Part shown: positions 1 to 6,301 of the stretch, piece after piece
Layout of the letters: each line of letters begins with the position of its first letter
Numbering within the stretch: the stretch's first letter is position 1
Source: a virus
IMG/VR virus record: IMGVR_UViG_3300047323_000134
Span: 1 to 25,500 of that record
Strand: one strand, 5' to 3'
DNA length: 25,500 nt
Made by a program: the position numbers and the translations under genes
Notes under the pieces: model-generated
Told to the model about the DNA's origin: nothing
Databases searched by the model: none
Seen by the model: the letters and a program-made list of their open reading frames with translations, nothing else

Positions 1-37
1 GTTTGCCGCCCATCCAAGGGATGATGGGTGTAGACAT
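1..37 (-). CDS. dam: DNA adenine methylase, N-terminal fragment (runs off window)
   Basis: Only the first 12 codons are in the window, starting at ATG 37 and reading left: M-S-T-P-I-I-P-W-M-G-G-K. The P-W-M-G-G-K stretch matches the extreme N-terminus of D12-class N6-adenine methyltransferases (Dam family), where this segment helps form the S-adenosylmethionine pocket; family members are common near the lysis end of Pseudomonas prophages. An AAAGG element about 12 bases upstream of the ATG is a plausible but distant ribosome binding site. A LexA-type box at 55-70 lies directly upstream, so the gene may be SOS-induced. The family call rests on few residues but they are characteristic; the rest of the protein and the catalytic DPPY-type motif cannot be seen here. 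Confidence 0.7.
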   Translation of the reverse strand, partial: MSTPIIPWMGGK

Positions 38-54
38 AGAGAGCAAGACCTTTA

Positions 55-70
55 CTGTATGGATAAACAG
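55..70. promoter_or_regulatory. LexA (SOS) box
   Basis: The 16-mer CTGTATGGATAAACAG has the CTGT-N8-ACAG architecture of the LexA operator of gammaproteobacteria. It is centred about 26 bases upstream of the methylase start codon. A TACAGT -10-like element on the minus strand overlaps the box, as expected for a repressible promoter, but no good -35 accompanies it. On the plus strand TTTACT (51-56) and TAGGCT (75-80) are an alternative weak promoter with an 18-bp spacer overlapping the same box. Confidence 0.75.
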
Positions 71-120
71 GTGCTAGGCTCGCCGCGCTTCGTGCACGGA
101 GTAAGAGCCTTGGCTGGACT

Positions 121-142
121 TGCAGGGACAATCTGCAGGGAC
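121..142. repeat. Short direct repeat TGCAGGGAC x2
   Basis: TGCAGGGAC occurs at 121-129 and again at 134-142 (13-bp period) in the intergenic region between the spanin genes and the methylase, immediately beside the stem of the plus-strand terminator. Function unknown; it could be a protein-binding site or chance. Confidence 0.5.
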
Positions 143-143
143 G

Positions 144-188
144 GCGGTCGGGTTGGATGTTGACGCATCCACCCCGACCGCTCTTTTT
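144..188 (+). terminator. Rho-independent terminator on the plus strand
   Basis: A 9-bp perfect GC-rich stem (144-152 with 173-181) continues after one mismatch into a further 6-bp stem (154-159 with 166-171) around a 6-base loop, and is followed on the plus strand by TCTTTTT. On the minus strand no T-run follows the stem, so it is orientated to stop rightward transcription. It faces the end of the leftward late operon and its T-run ends at the spanin stop codon. The only room for a plus-strand transcript is the 100-150 bases to its left. Confidence 0.7.
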
Positions 189-730
189 CACTTCGGTGTT
201 GAGATTTCTTTGGCGTAGGCCTGACAGGCCGCGAGGGCAATCAGCCCCCGGTCGCCGTCATCGGTGATGGCGATAATTCGTTGAGCATGCGCTGGGTCAA
301 GTTGGGCTCTTGTGGGGCCATGAACCACGCCGCCGGTGGCGGCGGTGCCTGGCACTGAGTCGGCGTCGGCAACGGCGGTGGAGTCGAGTAGGACTGACAG
401 GCGCAGATCAGCAGTGGCAAGGCGGTCGCGCAGGCGACCTTGATCACGTTGGGCATCGCTCAAGACTCGGTAATGGGTTTGTTCACTGGCCGAGAGCCGT
501 TGCTCCAGGGTCAGGCGCTTGTCCTGCTCGGCTTGTTGCTGAGTCGCCGCCGCCAGCGTCTGTTGGTTGAGGGCTTCCGCCTGCAGGCGGGCTTGTTGCT
601 CCAGCTGCTGACCGTAACGCCAGTCCTGAACCTGCCACGCCAGCGCGGCAGAACCAACGGCCAACGCGGCCAGCAGCATCCCTTTGACGAGCAACTGATA
701 CGGTGCCGGGATCAGGTCGACGAGACGCAT
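188..730 (-). CDS. Rz: Rz-like inner-membrane spanin (i-spanin)
   Basis: A 180-aa protein starting at ATG 730. A signal-anchor membrane segment at about residues 14-34 (rich in L, A, V and G, ending before WQVQDWRYG) is followed by a long Gln/Glu/Arg-rich coiled coil at about residues 40-110, the layout of lambda Rz. After endolysin has cut the peptidoglycan, i-spanin and o-spanin bridge and fuse inner and outer membranes. The start overlaps the endolysin stop by 19 bases and is preceded by an AGGG element; a longer upstream start at 754 lacks a comparable site. The outer-membrane partner Rz1 is encoded entirely inside this gene in another frame, which supports both calls. Together with the upstream endolysin it forms the lysis unit at the end of the late operon. 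Confidence 0.88.
   Translation of the reverse strand: MRLVDLIPAPYQLLVKGMLLAALAVGSAALAWQVQDWRYGQQLEQQARLQAEALNQQTLAAATQQQAEQDKRLTLEQRLSASEQTHYRVLSDAQRDQGRLRDRLATADLRLSVLLDSTAVADADSVPGTAATGGVVHGPTRAQLDPAHAQRIIAITDDGDRGLIALAACQAYAKEISTPK
241..456 (-). CDS. Rz1: Rz1-like outer-membrane spanin lipoprotein, embedded in Rz
   Basis: A 71-aa reading frame lying wholly inside Rz in a different frame. It begins M-P-N-V-I-K-V-A-C-A-T-A-L-P-L-L-I-C-A-C, a short lipoprotein signal peptide with a lipobox-like I-C-A-C at residues 17-20, so Cys20 would be the acylated residue. The mature part is very proline-rich (PPPLPTPTQ, PPPPAA at about residues 26-43), the hallmark of Rz1 o-spanins. It is expected to be sorted to the outer membrane and bind the periplasmic C-terminus of Rz. 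Full embedding is the same arrangement as in lambda. The short length and overlap mean it is easily missed by gene finders, but signal, lipobox and proline content agree. Confidence 0.83.
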   Translation of the reverse strand: MPNVIKVACATALPLLICACQSYSTPPPLPTPTQCQAPPPPAAWFMAPQEPNLTQRMLNELSPSPMTATGG

Positions 731-1275
731 AGCACCGCCCTCGCTCGGCCCCACAACTCCAGCCGATCCGCCAAACCATTGAGGCCGCCATTGATCTTGC
801 GGGTGATCGCGTCGAACTCATCCCGATCCGCCAGGGCGTTCAGCTCGCGCACCCACCAGAACCACGCCGCCGACTCGGCGGCCCACTGCGGCAGCTCGAG
901 CAACTCCGGGGTGCGCAGCAATCGTTCATCGCCGAACAGTGCCAGGCTGCAGCGCAGGTAGTTGTTGCGACCGGTGATCTGAATCAGCCCGCGACCGCGA
1001 TAACGCTGGCCATCCCCGTCCGCTTCCGGGGTATTGCCCAGTTTCGCGGCCAGGTTGCCGGTGTCATATTTGCTCAGGTACTGATCGCCACCCAGCTCGC
1101 GGACGTACTGCAGCTGGCCTGACTCGTGGCCGATCTGCGCCAGGAACGCGGCTTGGCGTTTCGGCGTGTTGATCTGCCGATGGGCCATCGCCGTGTTCAG
1201 CGCGGATACAAAAACGCCCGCTTGGCGGCGGGCGTTGGGCATGATGCGTTGCAGCTGTTGTTCAGTGACGGACAT
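712..1275 (-). CDS. Endolysin, glycoside hydrolase family 19 (chitinase-like)
   Basis: A 187-aa protein starting at ATG 1275 behind TCTGGAG at 9 bases; the longer reading frame from 1290 has no such site. The GH19 core is clear: I-G-H-E-S-G-Q-L at residues 48-55, where Glu51 is the expected general acid, Glu60 in the following helix as likely second catalytic residue, and Y-R-G-R-G-L-I-Q-I-T-G-R-N-N-Y at residues 92-106, the substrate-groove signature. GH19 enzymes in phages cleave peptidoglycan glycan strands. There is no signal peptide or membrane anchor, so it is a canonical cytoplasmic endolysin that needs the holin. That holin lies some 21 kb upstream at 22261-22605. The gene follows tail gene D and overlaps Rz by 19 bases. 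Confidence 0.9.
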   Translation of the reverse strand: MSVTEQQLQRIMPNARRQAGVFVSALNTAMAHRQINTPKRQAAFLAQIGHESGQLQYVRELGGDQYLSKYDTGNLAAKLGNTPEADGDGQRYRGRGLIQITGRNNYLRCSLALFGDERLLRTPELLELPQWAAESAAWFWWVRELNALADRDEFDAITRKINGGLNGLADRLELWGRARAVLCVSST

Positions 1276-1290
1276 AAAAACTCCAGACAT

Positions 1291-1312
1291 AAAAAAACCC
1301 CACTCAGGCGGC
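1291..1312 (-). promoter_or_regulatory. Degenerate hairpin/T-run leader before endolysin
   Basis: On the minus strand the gap between gene D and the endolysin reads CGCCTGAGTGGGG followed by seven Ts, then TCTGGAG and the start codon. The T-run and Shine-Dalgarno match the leader cassettes of the capsid and sheath genes, but the stem is imperfect, so termination here is doubtful. Confidence 0.35.
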
Positions 1313-1323
1313 GATGGGATGCG

Positions 1324-2370
1324 TCACAGCTTCTCGATGGCCACGACCTTGAGCGGTTTGGTTTCCTTCTTTTTCTTGCCTTTGGATTTGCCTTGCTTGC
1401 CGGCATTGCACTCGACCGTGGTCGACCAGCCGGATTGGGTGAACACCTGCTCGACCGAATCCGCCAGGTACTCGCCATCAAGGCCGACCTTGAATCCCTG
1501 GGCGATGATCGGCCGCTCGGCAAAGATGTCCGTGCGGCCGGGCATTTCCAGGCGTACATCAGCGGTCGAGCGGTTGAACGCCGCCAAGCGGGCCTTGGCG
1601 GCCGACTCGGCGGCGCTCTTGTTCGGGTAGATATGCCGGTCGGTATGCACCGCTGGCAGGCCGTCCGGGGCGTCGTCGTTGTCGATGGTGACCACCGCGA
1701 GCTTGCCGTTTTTCTTGTCCTGGTGTTTGGTGGCCACGGCCTTGTGCGAGTTGCGATCGCCGAGGCTGAACTGCCAGCGACTGAGATCGCTACGGGTCAG
1801 GGTGATCGCGCCGAACGTCTTGCCGCTGGCGGTCTGGCCACCTTGGCGCGGCATCACCAACAGCTTGCCGTCGGCCACCTTGGCCGTGCAGTCGTATTGT
1901 TTAGCCAGCCGAGTGATGAAATTAAAATCGGACTCGTTGAGCTGGTCCACCCGCGCGACCTTGGTCGCCACCGGACACACCGGCTGCCAGCCATTGCGCG
2001 CCGCGATGTCGGCCACGATCTTCGACAGCGGCACGTCCTCCCAGCTTCCGCTGCGGATGGTTTTGCCACTGCCGCGCATGTCGCTGGCTTTGCCCTTGAT
2101 CACGATGGTGTCCGGTGGACCCGACACCTCGACCGTGTCCACCGCGTAACGCCCCAGGCGCGCCAAGGACGTTTCGGCGTAGCCCAGGTAGATCTCGATG
2201 GAACTGCCACGCCGGGGCAGCTGCACCTGGCCGTCGCGATCATCAATGCGCAACTCAAACTCGTCGGAGTCCATGCCTGGCTTGTCGGAGGTGCGCAGCA
2301 GCAACAGCCGATCATTGATCAGGGCCGTGATATCGGCGCCATCGGCCACGATTCGAAACGTAGGGGTCAT
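1324..2370 (-). CDS. D: Tail protein D (P2 gpD / late control D family)
   Basis: A 348-aa protein starting ATG 2370 with only a weak GGA element upstream. It matches the phage late control D family: N-terminal P-T-F-R-I-V-A-D-G-A-D-I-T-A-L-I, then the beta-barrel region with S-I-E-I-Y-L-G-Y at about residues 53-60 and V-V-I-K-G-like I-V-I-K-G-K-A-S-D-M at about 90-100. A later R-S-G-S-W-E-D-V-P-L segment fits LysM-like linkers of this family. In P2-type tails gpD forms the hub of the baseplate, on which the gpV spike sits, equivalent to T4 gp27. The lysine-rich stretch near residues 325-338 is unusual and probably disordered. It follows X, as in P2, and closes the tail module. No ogr-like activator gene follows, unlike P2. 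Confidence 0.9.
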   Translation of the reverse strand: MTPTFRIVADGADITALINDRLLLLRTSDKPGMDSDEFELRIDDRDGQVQLPRRGSSIEIYLGYAETSLARLGRYAVDTVEVSGPPDTIVIKGKASDMRGSGKTIRSGSWEDVPLSKIVADIAARNGWQPVCPVATKVARVDQLNESDFNFITRLAKQYDCTAKVADGKLLVMPRQGGQTASGKTFGAITLTRSDLSRWQFSLGDRNSHKAVATKHQDKKNGKLAVVTIDNDDAPDGLPAVHTDRHIYPNKSAAESAAKARLAAFNRSTADVRLEMPGRTDIFAERPIIAQGFKVGLDGEYLADSVEQVFTQSGWSTTVECNAGKQGKSKGKKKKETKPLKVVAIEKL

Positions 2371-2381
2371 GAATTTTGTCC

Positions 2382-2406
2382 AAAAAAAACCCGCACAAGG
2401 CGGGCT
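2382..2406 (-). terminator. Intrinsic terminator-like hairpin before gene D
   Basis: Minus strand: AGCCCGC, five-base loop CTTGT, GCGGG, then eight Ts (5 perfect pairs plus one G-U and one A-U pair). It stands between X and D, about 12 bases before the D start codon. Confidence 0.65.
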
Positions 2407-2448
2407 AGAAAGTCAGGAGTTTGAAGTGAACGAGAAAAGTGTAGTCCA

Positions 2449-2655
2449 TCAATCCCACAAGCTGATCCCTTCCTCGGTCGGGCTGGGCAGATCCGGCAGG
2501 ACGATGATCACACCCAACCGAAACGGCTGTGGCTCATCGGCCAGCCCCTGATTGGCATCCAGCACGGCCTCGACGCTGCCGTTCAGATGGCCGTACACGT
2601 TGTTGCAAATGACATCGAGCATGTCGCCGTCAGACGTCCTGCATGTCGTCGCCAT
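2449..2655 (-). CDS. X: Tail protein X (P2 gpX family, LysM-like)
   Basis: A 68-aa protein, from ATG 2655 (M-A-T-T-C-R-T-S-D-G-D-M-L-D). The D-G-D-M-L-D-x-I-C segment followed by V-L-D-A-N-Q-G-L and a terminal I-I-V-L-P-D-L-P is the standard gpX signature, a single LysM-like fold of the P2 tail module. The start overlaps the last 26 bases of U in a different frame, the same overlap as in P2-like phages, which supports both starts. The role is tail completion or baseplate-hub associated assembly; a peptidoglycan-binding contribution is possible from the fold but is an inference. Confidence 0.88.
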   Translation of the reverse strand: MATTCRTSDGDMLDVICNNVYGHLNGSVEAVLDANQGLADEPQPFRLGVIIVLPDLPSPTEEGISLWD

Positions 2656-3475
2656 AGCGCGCAAACTCCAAAGTAAACCCCTGTTTGCGGGGGATCCCGC
2701 CGTGCATCAGCGTGGCCTGTTCTTCGTTGATGCTTTTCAGGCACCACGTTCCGATCACCTCGCCGTAGCCCGTGGTCAGGGTCAGCGGCTGAAGCCTGGC
2801 CCCGATGGACCGCAACGCATCGAGCTGCTTGAGGCCACCTTTAAAGCCCGGGTATATCGTGCCCTTGAGCGTCAACTTTTCCTCACCGATGCCCACGGCC
2901 TGCTGCGCCGGGCGGCGCGTCAGACGCTCCTGTGAGGCCCAGCGGAATTCGGTAGAACGACTCAGCTCGTCGAACGCCGCCGTGTCCAGGTTGAAGTAGT
3001 ACGGCTCAATCTTCGGATCGCGCGGTTGAATGATCAGCAGGTGCGGGAACGGCTTCACCGCCTCCGGCGCCGGCGTGGCATCCACGGCAAAGGAACTGGT
3101 GGGCATGATGTTAGCCAGCGACGGGCTGACCTTGCCGGCGACGTTATTGATCGCCGTGGCCGCCTTGCCCGCCTGTTCCTTCAACGTGCCTAGCCGCTCC
3201 TGCACTTCGGCGGCCGCCCGAGTGGCGCGGCCGTACACCGCCACCACCTGACCGACCTTGGCCTGAGCCGCGTCGACGCCGCGCATCACCCGCTGAAGCT
3301 TGGCGCCGATTGCCGGCCCCACAAACGGGATGTTTTCCAGCTCTGAGGCCGCGCCGGTCAGTTCGCGGATCGCACCATTGACCGGGGTCAGCATGCCGTC
3401 AGCACTGCGCCGGCCGGTTTCTGCTGCTTCTATCAGGTACTTCAGGCCCGATTGCATGCTCTCCATATAAGCCAT
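2630..3475 (-). CDS. U: Tail protein U (P2 gpU family) with long N-terminal extension
   Basis: A 281-aa protein starting at ATG 3475 behind a strong AAGGAGG at 7 bases that overlaps the tape-measure stop codon. The C-terminal half (from about residue 150 to 281) is recognisably gpU: paired F-x-L-D-T-A-A-F-D-E-L-S-R, G-I-G-E-E-K-L-T-L-K-G-T-I-Y-P-G, and G-G-L-K-Q-L-D-A-L-R, ending G-F-T-L-E-F-A-R-Y. P2 gpU is about 150-160 aa, so about 130 residues at the N-terminus are extra. These look helical and Ala/Val-rich, with no membrane segment. gpU terminates the tail tube near the tape-measure end in P2. The extension could interact with tape measure or baseplate. Gene order T-U-X-D is as in P2. 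Confidence 0.85.
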   Translation of the reverse strand: MAYMESMQSGLKYLIEAAETGRRSADGMLTPVNGAIRELTGAASELENIPFVGPAIGAKLQRVMRGVDAAQAKVGQVVAVYGRATRAAAEVQERLGTLKEQAGKAATAINNVAGKVSPSLANIMPTSSFAVDATPAPEAVKPFPHLLIIQPRDPKIEPYYFNLDTAAFDELSRSTEFRWASQERLTRRPAQQAVGIGEEKLTLKGTIYPGFKGGLKQLDALRSIGARLQPLTLTTGYGEVIGTWCLKSINEEQATLMHGGIPRKQGFTLEFARYGDDMQDV

Positions 3476-3484
3476 GAGGCCTCC

Positions 3485-6145
3485 TTAAACATGGGGTTCG
3501 TCGTACAGCTTCGCTGCGTTCTGCTTCGCCGCGCCTTCCATCATTCGCTGCATGTGCGGCATCAGGTCCTGGGCCAGGCGCTGCGGGTCTTTGACATCCC
3601 CCTGCACTGTGACTGGCATGTTCAGCGAATACTGGAACTGCTGATCCACCTTGGCCGGTACCGGCTTCTCCGGCTCCTTGGGCTGAATGGCCAGCGCCGC
3701 CGACTTGAGCGGCGCCGTCACCGCCATCGAGCGCGCGACATCCCCCAGCACCGGGCCTTGCTGCGCCGCTGCCGCCATCATGAGCGGTGTGGTCGGCACC
3801 GCAGCCTTTGGCTTTTCCTCGGGCTTTTCATCCTCGCCACCAAACAGCGATTTACCCAGGGAACCGCCCAGCGCCGCGCCGCCCTGACTGCCGAGGTACG
3901 CACCGATCAAGCCGCCAATGGCCGTGCCGATGATCGGCACCACCGAACCGATGGCTGCCCCTGCCGCTGCACCGGCCATGGTGCCCGCCAGATTGCCAGC
4001 GGCCGCGCCGTAGCCCTCGGCTTTTTTATCCTTGGTCTTGGCGTTTGCAAAAGTCTCATAGGCCATGGCCCCGGACTCCAGCAGCGTACCGCCGGGAATC
4101 ATCTTGCCGACTTTGCCAACCTTGCCGACGGCCTGCACGACCCCACCCAACTTGGCCATCGCACCGGCTGGCACTGGTGGCACCGGAGGAATCGGCGGCC
4201 GTGGCACTGGAACGGGCGGGCGCGACACCGGCGGACGCGACGACCCGGGGCGGGGTAACGGCCGACGCCGCGAGGCATTGCGCCGTGACCCGCGTCCACG
4301 TCGGCGGGCTTCTCCCGGGGCATCTGCGCCGCCGCCACCGCCGCCCATGGCGTTGGCGTTGACGACGAAAACCTTCTTGACCGCGTCGTCACCGCTGCCC
4401 GCCTCGCCCTCTCCGCTACCCGAGGCTGCTTCTTTGGCCAGCGAAACGGCTTTAAGACCGGTCGCGACCAGGTCGAATTTTCCGGGTTTCTTGTCATCGC
4501 CATCCACCGGCGTTCCCTTGAACGCTGCGCCGGCCTTGCCACCCCCCATGGATCCGCGCGCCAGGTTGAACAGGCCTTTGCCGATCTTGAACGAGCTTAA
4601 AAGACCCTTGAGGGCAATCAACCCGCCGCCGACCGCGACGATGCCCCCCACCACCCCGGGGGCGCTGTCAGACAGCGAGGTGATGCCCTTGGTGACCTTG
4701 GTCAGCGTCTCGGCGACGGTGTCCGTCACCGGGCGCAGCGCATCCCCCACACTGCGCATGGCGTCATCCATCGACTGGGCCATCTCGGCCCACTTCTGCG
4801 ACGACGACTCGCGCCGTTCGCTGAGGTTTTTATCGAGGATCCCGGTCGCATCGCGCGAATCGTTTTTCAGTTGAGCGTACAGCGCCTTGTTCTGCATGAA
4901 GGCCGACAGCGCGGCCTTGACCTGCATATCAGCGAACAGGTCGCCCGTGCGCAGGGATTTCTCCAGCGAGTCCATCATGGCCTTGGCTTTTTCAGGATCG
5001 GCCTGCTCGCTGATTTTTGCCGTCGCCTCGGCCATGGCCGCCGCGCGTTTCGGATCGGTGGCCTGAATGTATTTCTGAGCCAGCGCCATACTGGTTTCAA
5101 GCGTCGACATACCGTTTTGCAAGCCGGTCTGCATCGATCCCTTGTAGTCAATGCCGGCTTTTTCATAGGCCTTGACCGTGTCGGTCGAGCCGATTTTACC
5201 CATCCAGTTTTTCAGGTTGTTGGCTGCTTCGTCCGAACTGCCGGCCTGCTTCATCTGCACCTGCAGCATGGCGCCTAATTGGGTCACCGCGTCCATGCCG
5301 GTGATGCCAATGCTGCCCATGTTGGCCAGCAGCTCGGGGAACCACTTGGCCATGTCGGCCGCTTCAAAACTGCCCGCCTGGCCTTGGTAGGCGATGGCCT
5401 CAAGCGCCTGCTGCATCTGTTTCGGGTCGGTGATCTTGGCGTTTTGCCCCAGGGCGTTGATCATCTTCGCGGTGTCGACACCGCTTGACCCCTGCCCCAC
5501 GACAAACTTGGCCGCGACCGGCGCGTACTCCAGCGCCTTACTCAGTTCCATGCCGGCGCCGACCAACTGGTTGACCACGTCGGCCACGTCGTTGCGCGCC
5601 ATACCGGTGTCGCGCGAAGTGTCGATGATCTTGCGCGACATCTCCTGCTCTTGTGGCTTGTTGGCAATGCCGGCCTTGATCGCGATGTCCCGCACAATGG
5701 CGCCGAAATCCGCGCTGACCTTGGTTGGCACCGCCAGCGCACCGACACCCACCACCGCCGCACCGACTGCGCTCTTCATGCCGGACTTGCCGGCATCAAG
5801 TTGCTGATGTCCTTTGGCTTTCAGTTCGGCTTTGTTGGCCGTCTGCCCCATGGAGCGATAGGCTTTTTCCAGCCTGCCAACTTCGATCCCCTGCTTTTTC
5901 AAGCTGTCGAGGTTCGAGTTCAGACGGCTGAGCAACTTCGACGCCCCGGCAGCGCCGCTGTCGTGGGCCTTCTTCCATTCTTCGCGCAGGCGAATGGTGT
6001 CGCCAATCGTGCGTTGCAGCACGCGCGCTTTGTTGCCTTCCGCCTCGAGGCGCTTGATGCGCCCGGTCACATCCTTGAACGCGGCGCCGACCGTCGAACT
6101 GACGGCCCCGCCGATCACCAGCCCGAGGGCGAGTTTGTTTGCCAT
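3485..6145 (-). CDS. T: Tail tape measure protein T
   Basis: An 886-aa protein, start ATG 6145 behind GGGGGCC. The N-terminal third is helical (R-I-K-R-L-E-A-E-G-N-K-A-R; L-L-S-R-L-N-S-N-L-D-S-L), typical of the TP901/P2 tape-measure family. The region at residues about 140-330 has the conserved phage-tail-measure core with D-I-A-I-K-A-G, Q-L-V-G-A-G-M and W-F-P-E-L-L-A-N. It sets tail length and is threaded inside the tube; at roughly 0.15 nm per residue a tail of about 130 nm is implied. Residues about 597-660 are an unusual Gly6 plus Arg/Pro-rich linker, followed by a Gly/Ala-rich hydrophobic stretch (about 720-765) that could act as a membrane-active segment at injection. It follows the E/E' chaperone, as in P2. 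Confidence 0.93.
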   Translation of the reverse strand: MANKLALGLVIGGAVSSTVGAAFKDVTGRIKRLEAEGNKARVLQRTIGDTIRLREEWKKAHDSGAAGASKLLSRLNSNLDSLKKQGIEVGRLEKAYRSMGQTANKAELKAKGHQQLDAGKSGMKSAVGAAVVGVGALAVPTKVSADFGAIVRDIAIKAGIANKPQEQEMSRKIIDTSRDTGMARNDVADVVNQLVGAGMELSKALEYAPVAAKFVVGQGSSGVDTAKMINALGQNAKITDPKQMQQALEAIAYQGQAGSFEAADMAKWFPELLANMGSIGITGMDAVTQLGAMLQVQMKQAGSSDEAANNLKNWMGKIGSTDTVKAYEKAGIDYKGSMQTGLQNGMSTLETSMALAQKYIQATDPKRAAAMAEATAKISEQADPEKAKAMMDSLEKSLRTGDLFADMQVKAALSAFMQNKALYAQLKNDSRDATGILDKNLSERRESSSQKWAEMAQSMDDAMRSVGDALRPVTDTVAETLTKVTKGITSLSDSAPGVVGGIVAVGGGLIALKGLLSSFKIGKGLFNLARGSMGGGKAGAAFKGTPVDGDDKKPGKFDLVATGLKAVSLAKEAASGSGEGEAGSGDDAVKKVFVVNANAMGGGGGGADAPGEARRRGRGSRRNASRRRPLPRPGSSRPPVSRPPVPVPRPPIPPVPPVPAGAMAKLGGVVQAVGKVGKVGKMIPGGTLLESGAMAYETFANAKTKDKKAEGYGAAAGNLAGTMAGAAAGAAIGSVVPIIGTAIGGLIGAYLGSQGGAALGGSLGKSLFGGEDEKPEEKPKAAVPTTPLMMAAAAQQGPVLGDVARSMAVTAPLKSAALAIQPKEPEKPVPAKVDQQFQYSLNMPVTVQGDVKDPQRLAQDLMPHMQRMMEGAAKQNAAKLYDEPHV

Positions 6146-6183
6146 GTCACGGCCCCCATGTGCCCAGCACTACCGATGGCGGC

Positions 6184-6301
6184 TCAATCCGTGAGCCACC
6201 ACACCATGTCCGCGAATGGCATCGACTGGATCTCGGCAGCGGAAAACCCGGTTTCCGCCGCCAGACGTTTCGCGGCCATCTTGATCACGTTGGGATCAAA
6301 G
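6184..6301 (-). CDS. E': E'-like C-terminal extension of the tail chaperone (reached by frameshift)
   Basis: Reading from the CUU UGA at the end of E, a +1 shift opens 37 further codons (D-P-N-V-I-K-M-A-A-K-R-L-A, ending M-P-F-A-D-M-V-W-W-L-T-D) to the stop at 6184. In P2-like phages E is extended by a ribosomal frameshift into E', giving the E+E' chaperone that coats the tape measure. The Trp-Trp rich, acidic end and the position directly before the tape-measure gene fit E'. Independent initiation is unlikely: the in-frame GTG 6288 and ATG 6279 have no Shine-Dalgarno element. Unlike the P2 case (-1), the frame relation here is +1 (or -2). Confidence 0.65.
6296..6301 (-). other. Candidate programmed +1 frameshift site CUU UGA
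   Basis: E terminates GGG-CUU-UGA at 6304-6296. Slippage of the CUU-decoding tRNA by +1 onto UUU would continue GAU-CCC-AAC in the E' frame. CUU UGA is the codon pair used for RF2 (prfB) autoregulatory +1 frameshifting. The RF2 internal AGGGGG element is not present; only GGG directly precedes CUU. Confidence 0.55.

Noticed and set aside
1-190. A tRNA, tmRNA or attachment site at the left end
   Set aside because: No cloverleaf or CCA-type 3' end can be folded, and the methylase coding start at 37 shows that the phage or its cargo continues beyond the window.
4329-4350. GCC/CCG simple repeat run
   Set aside because: It encodes the Gly6 run of the tape-measure linker and has no independent significance beyond that linker.
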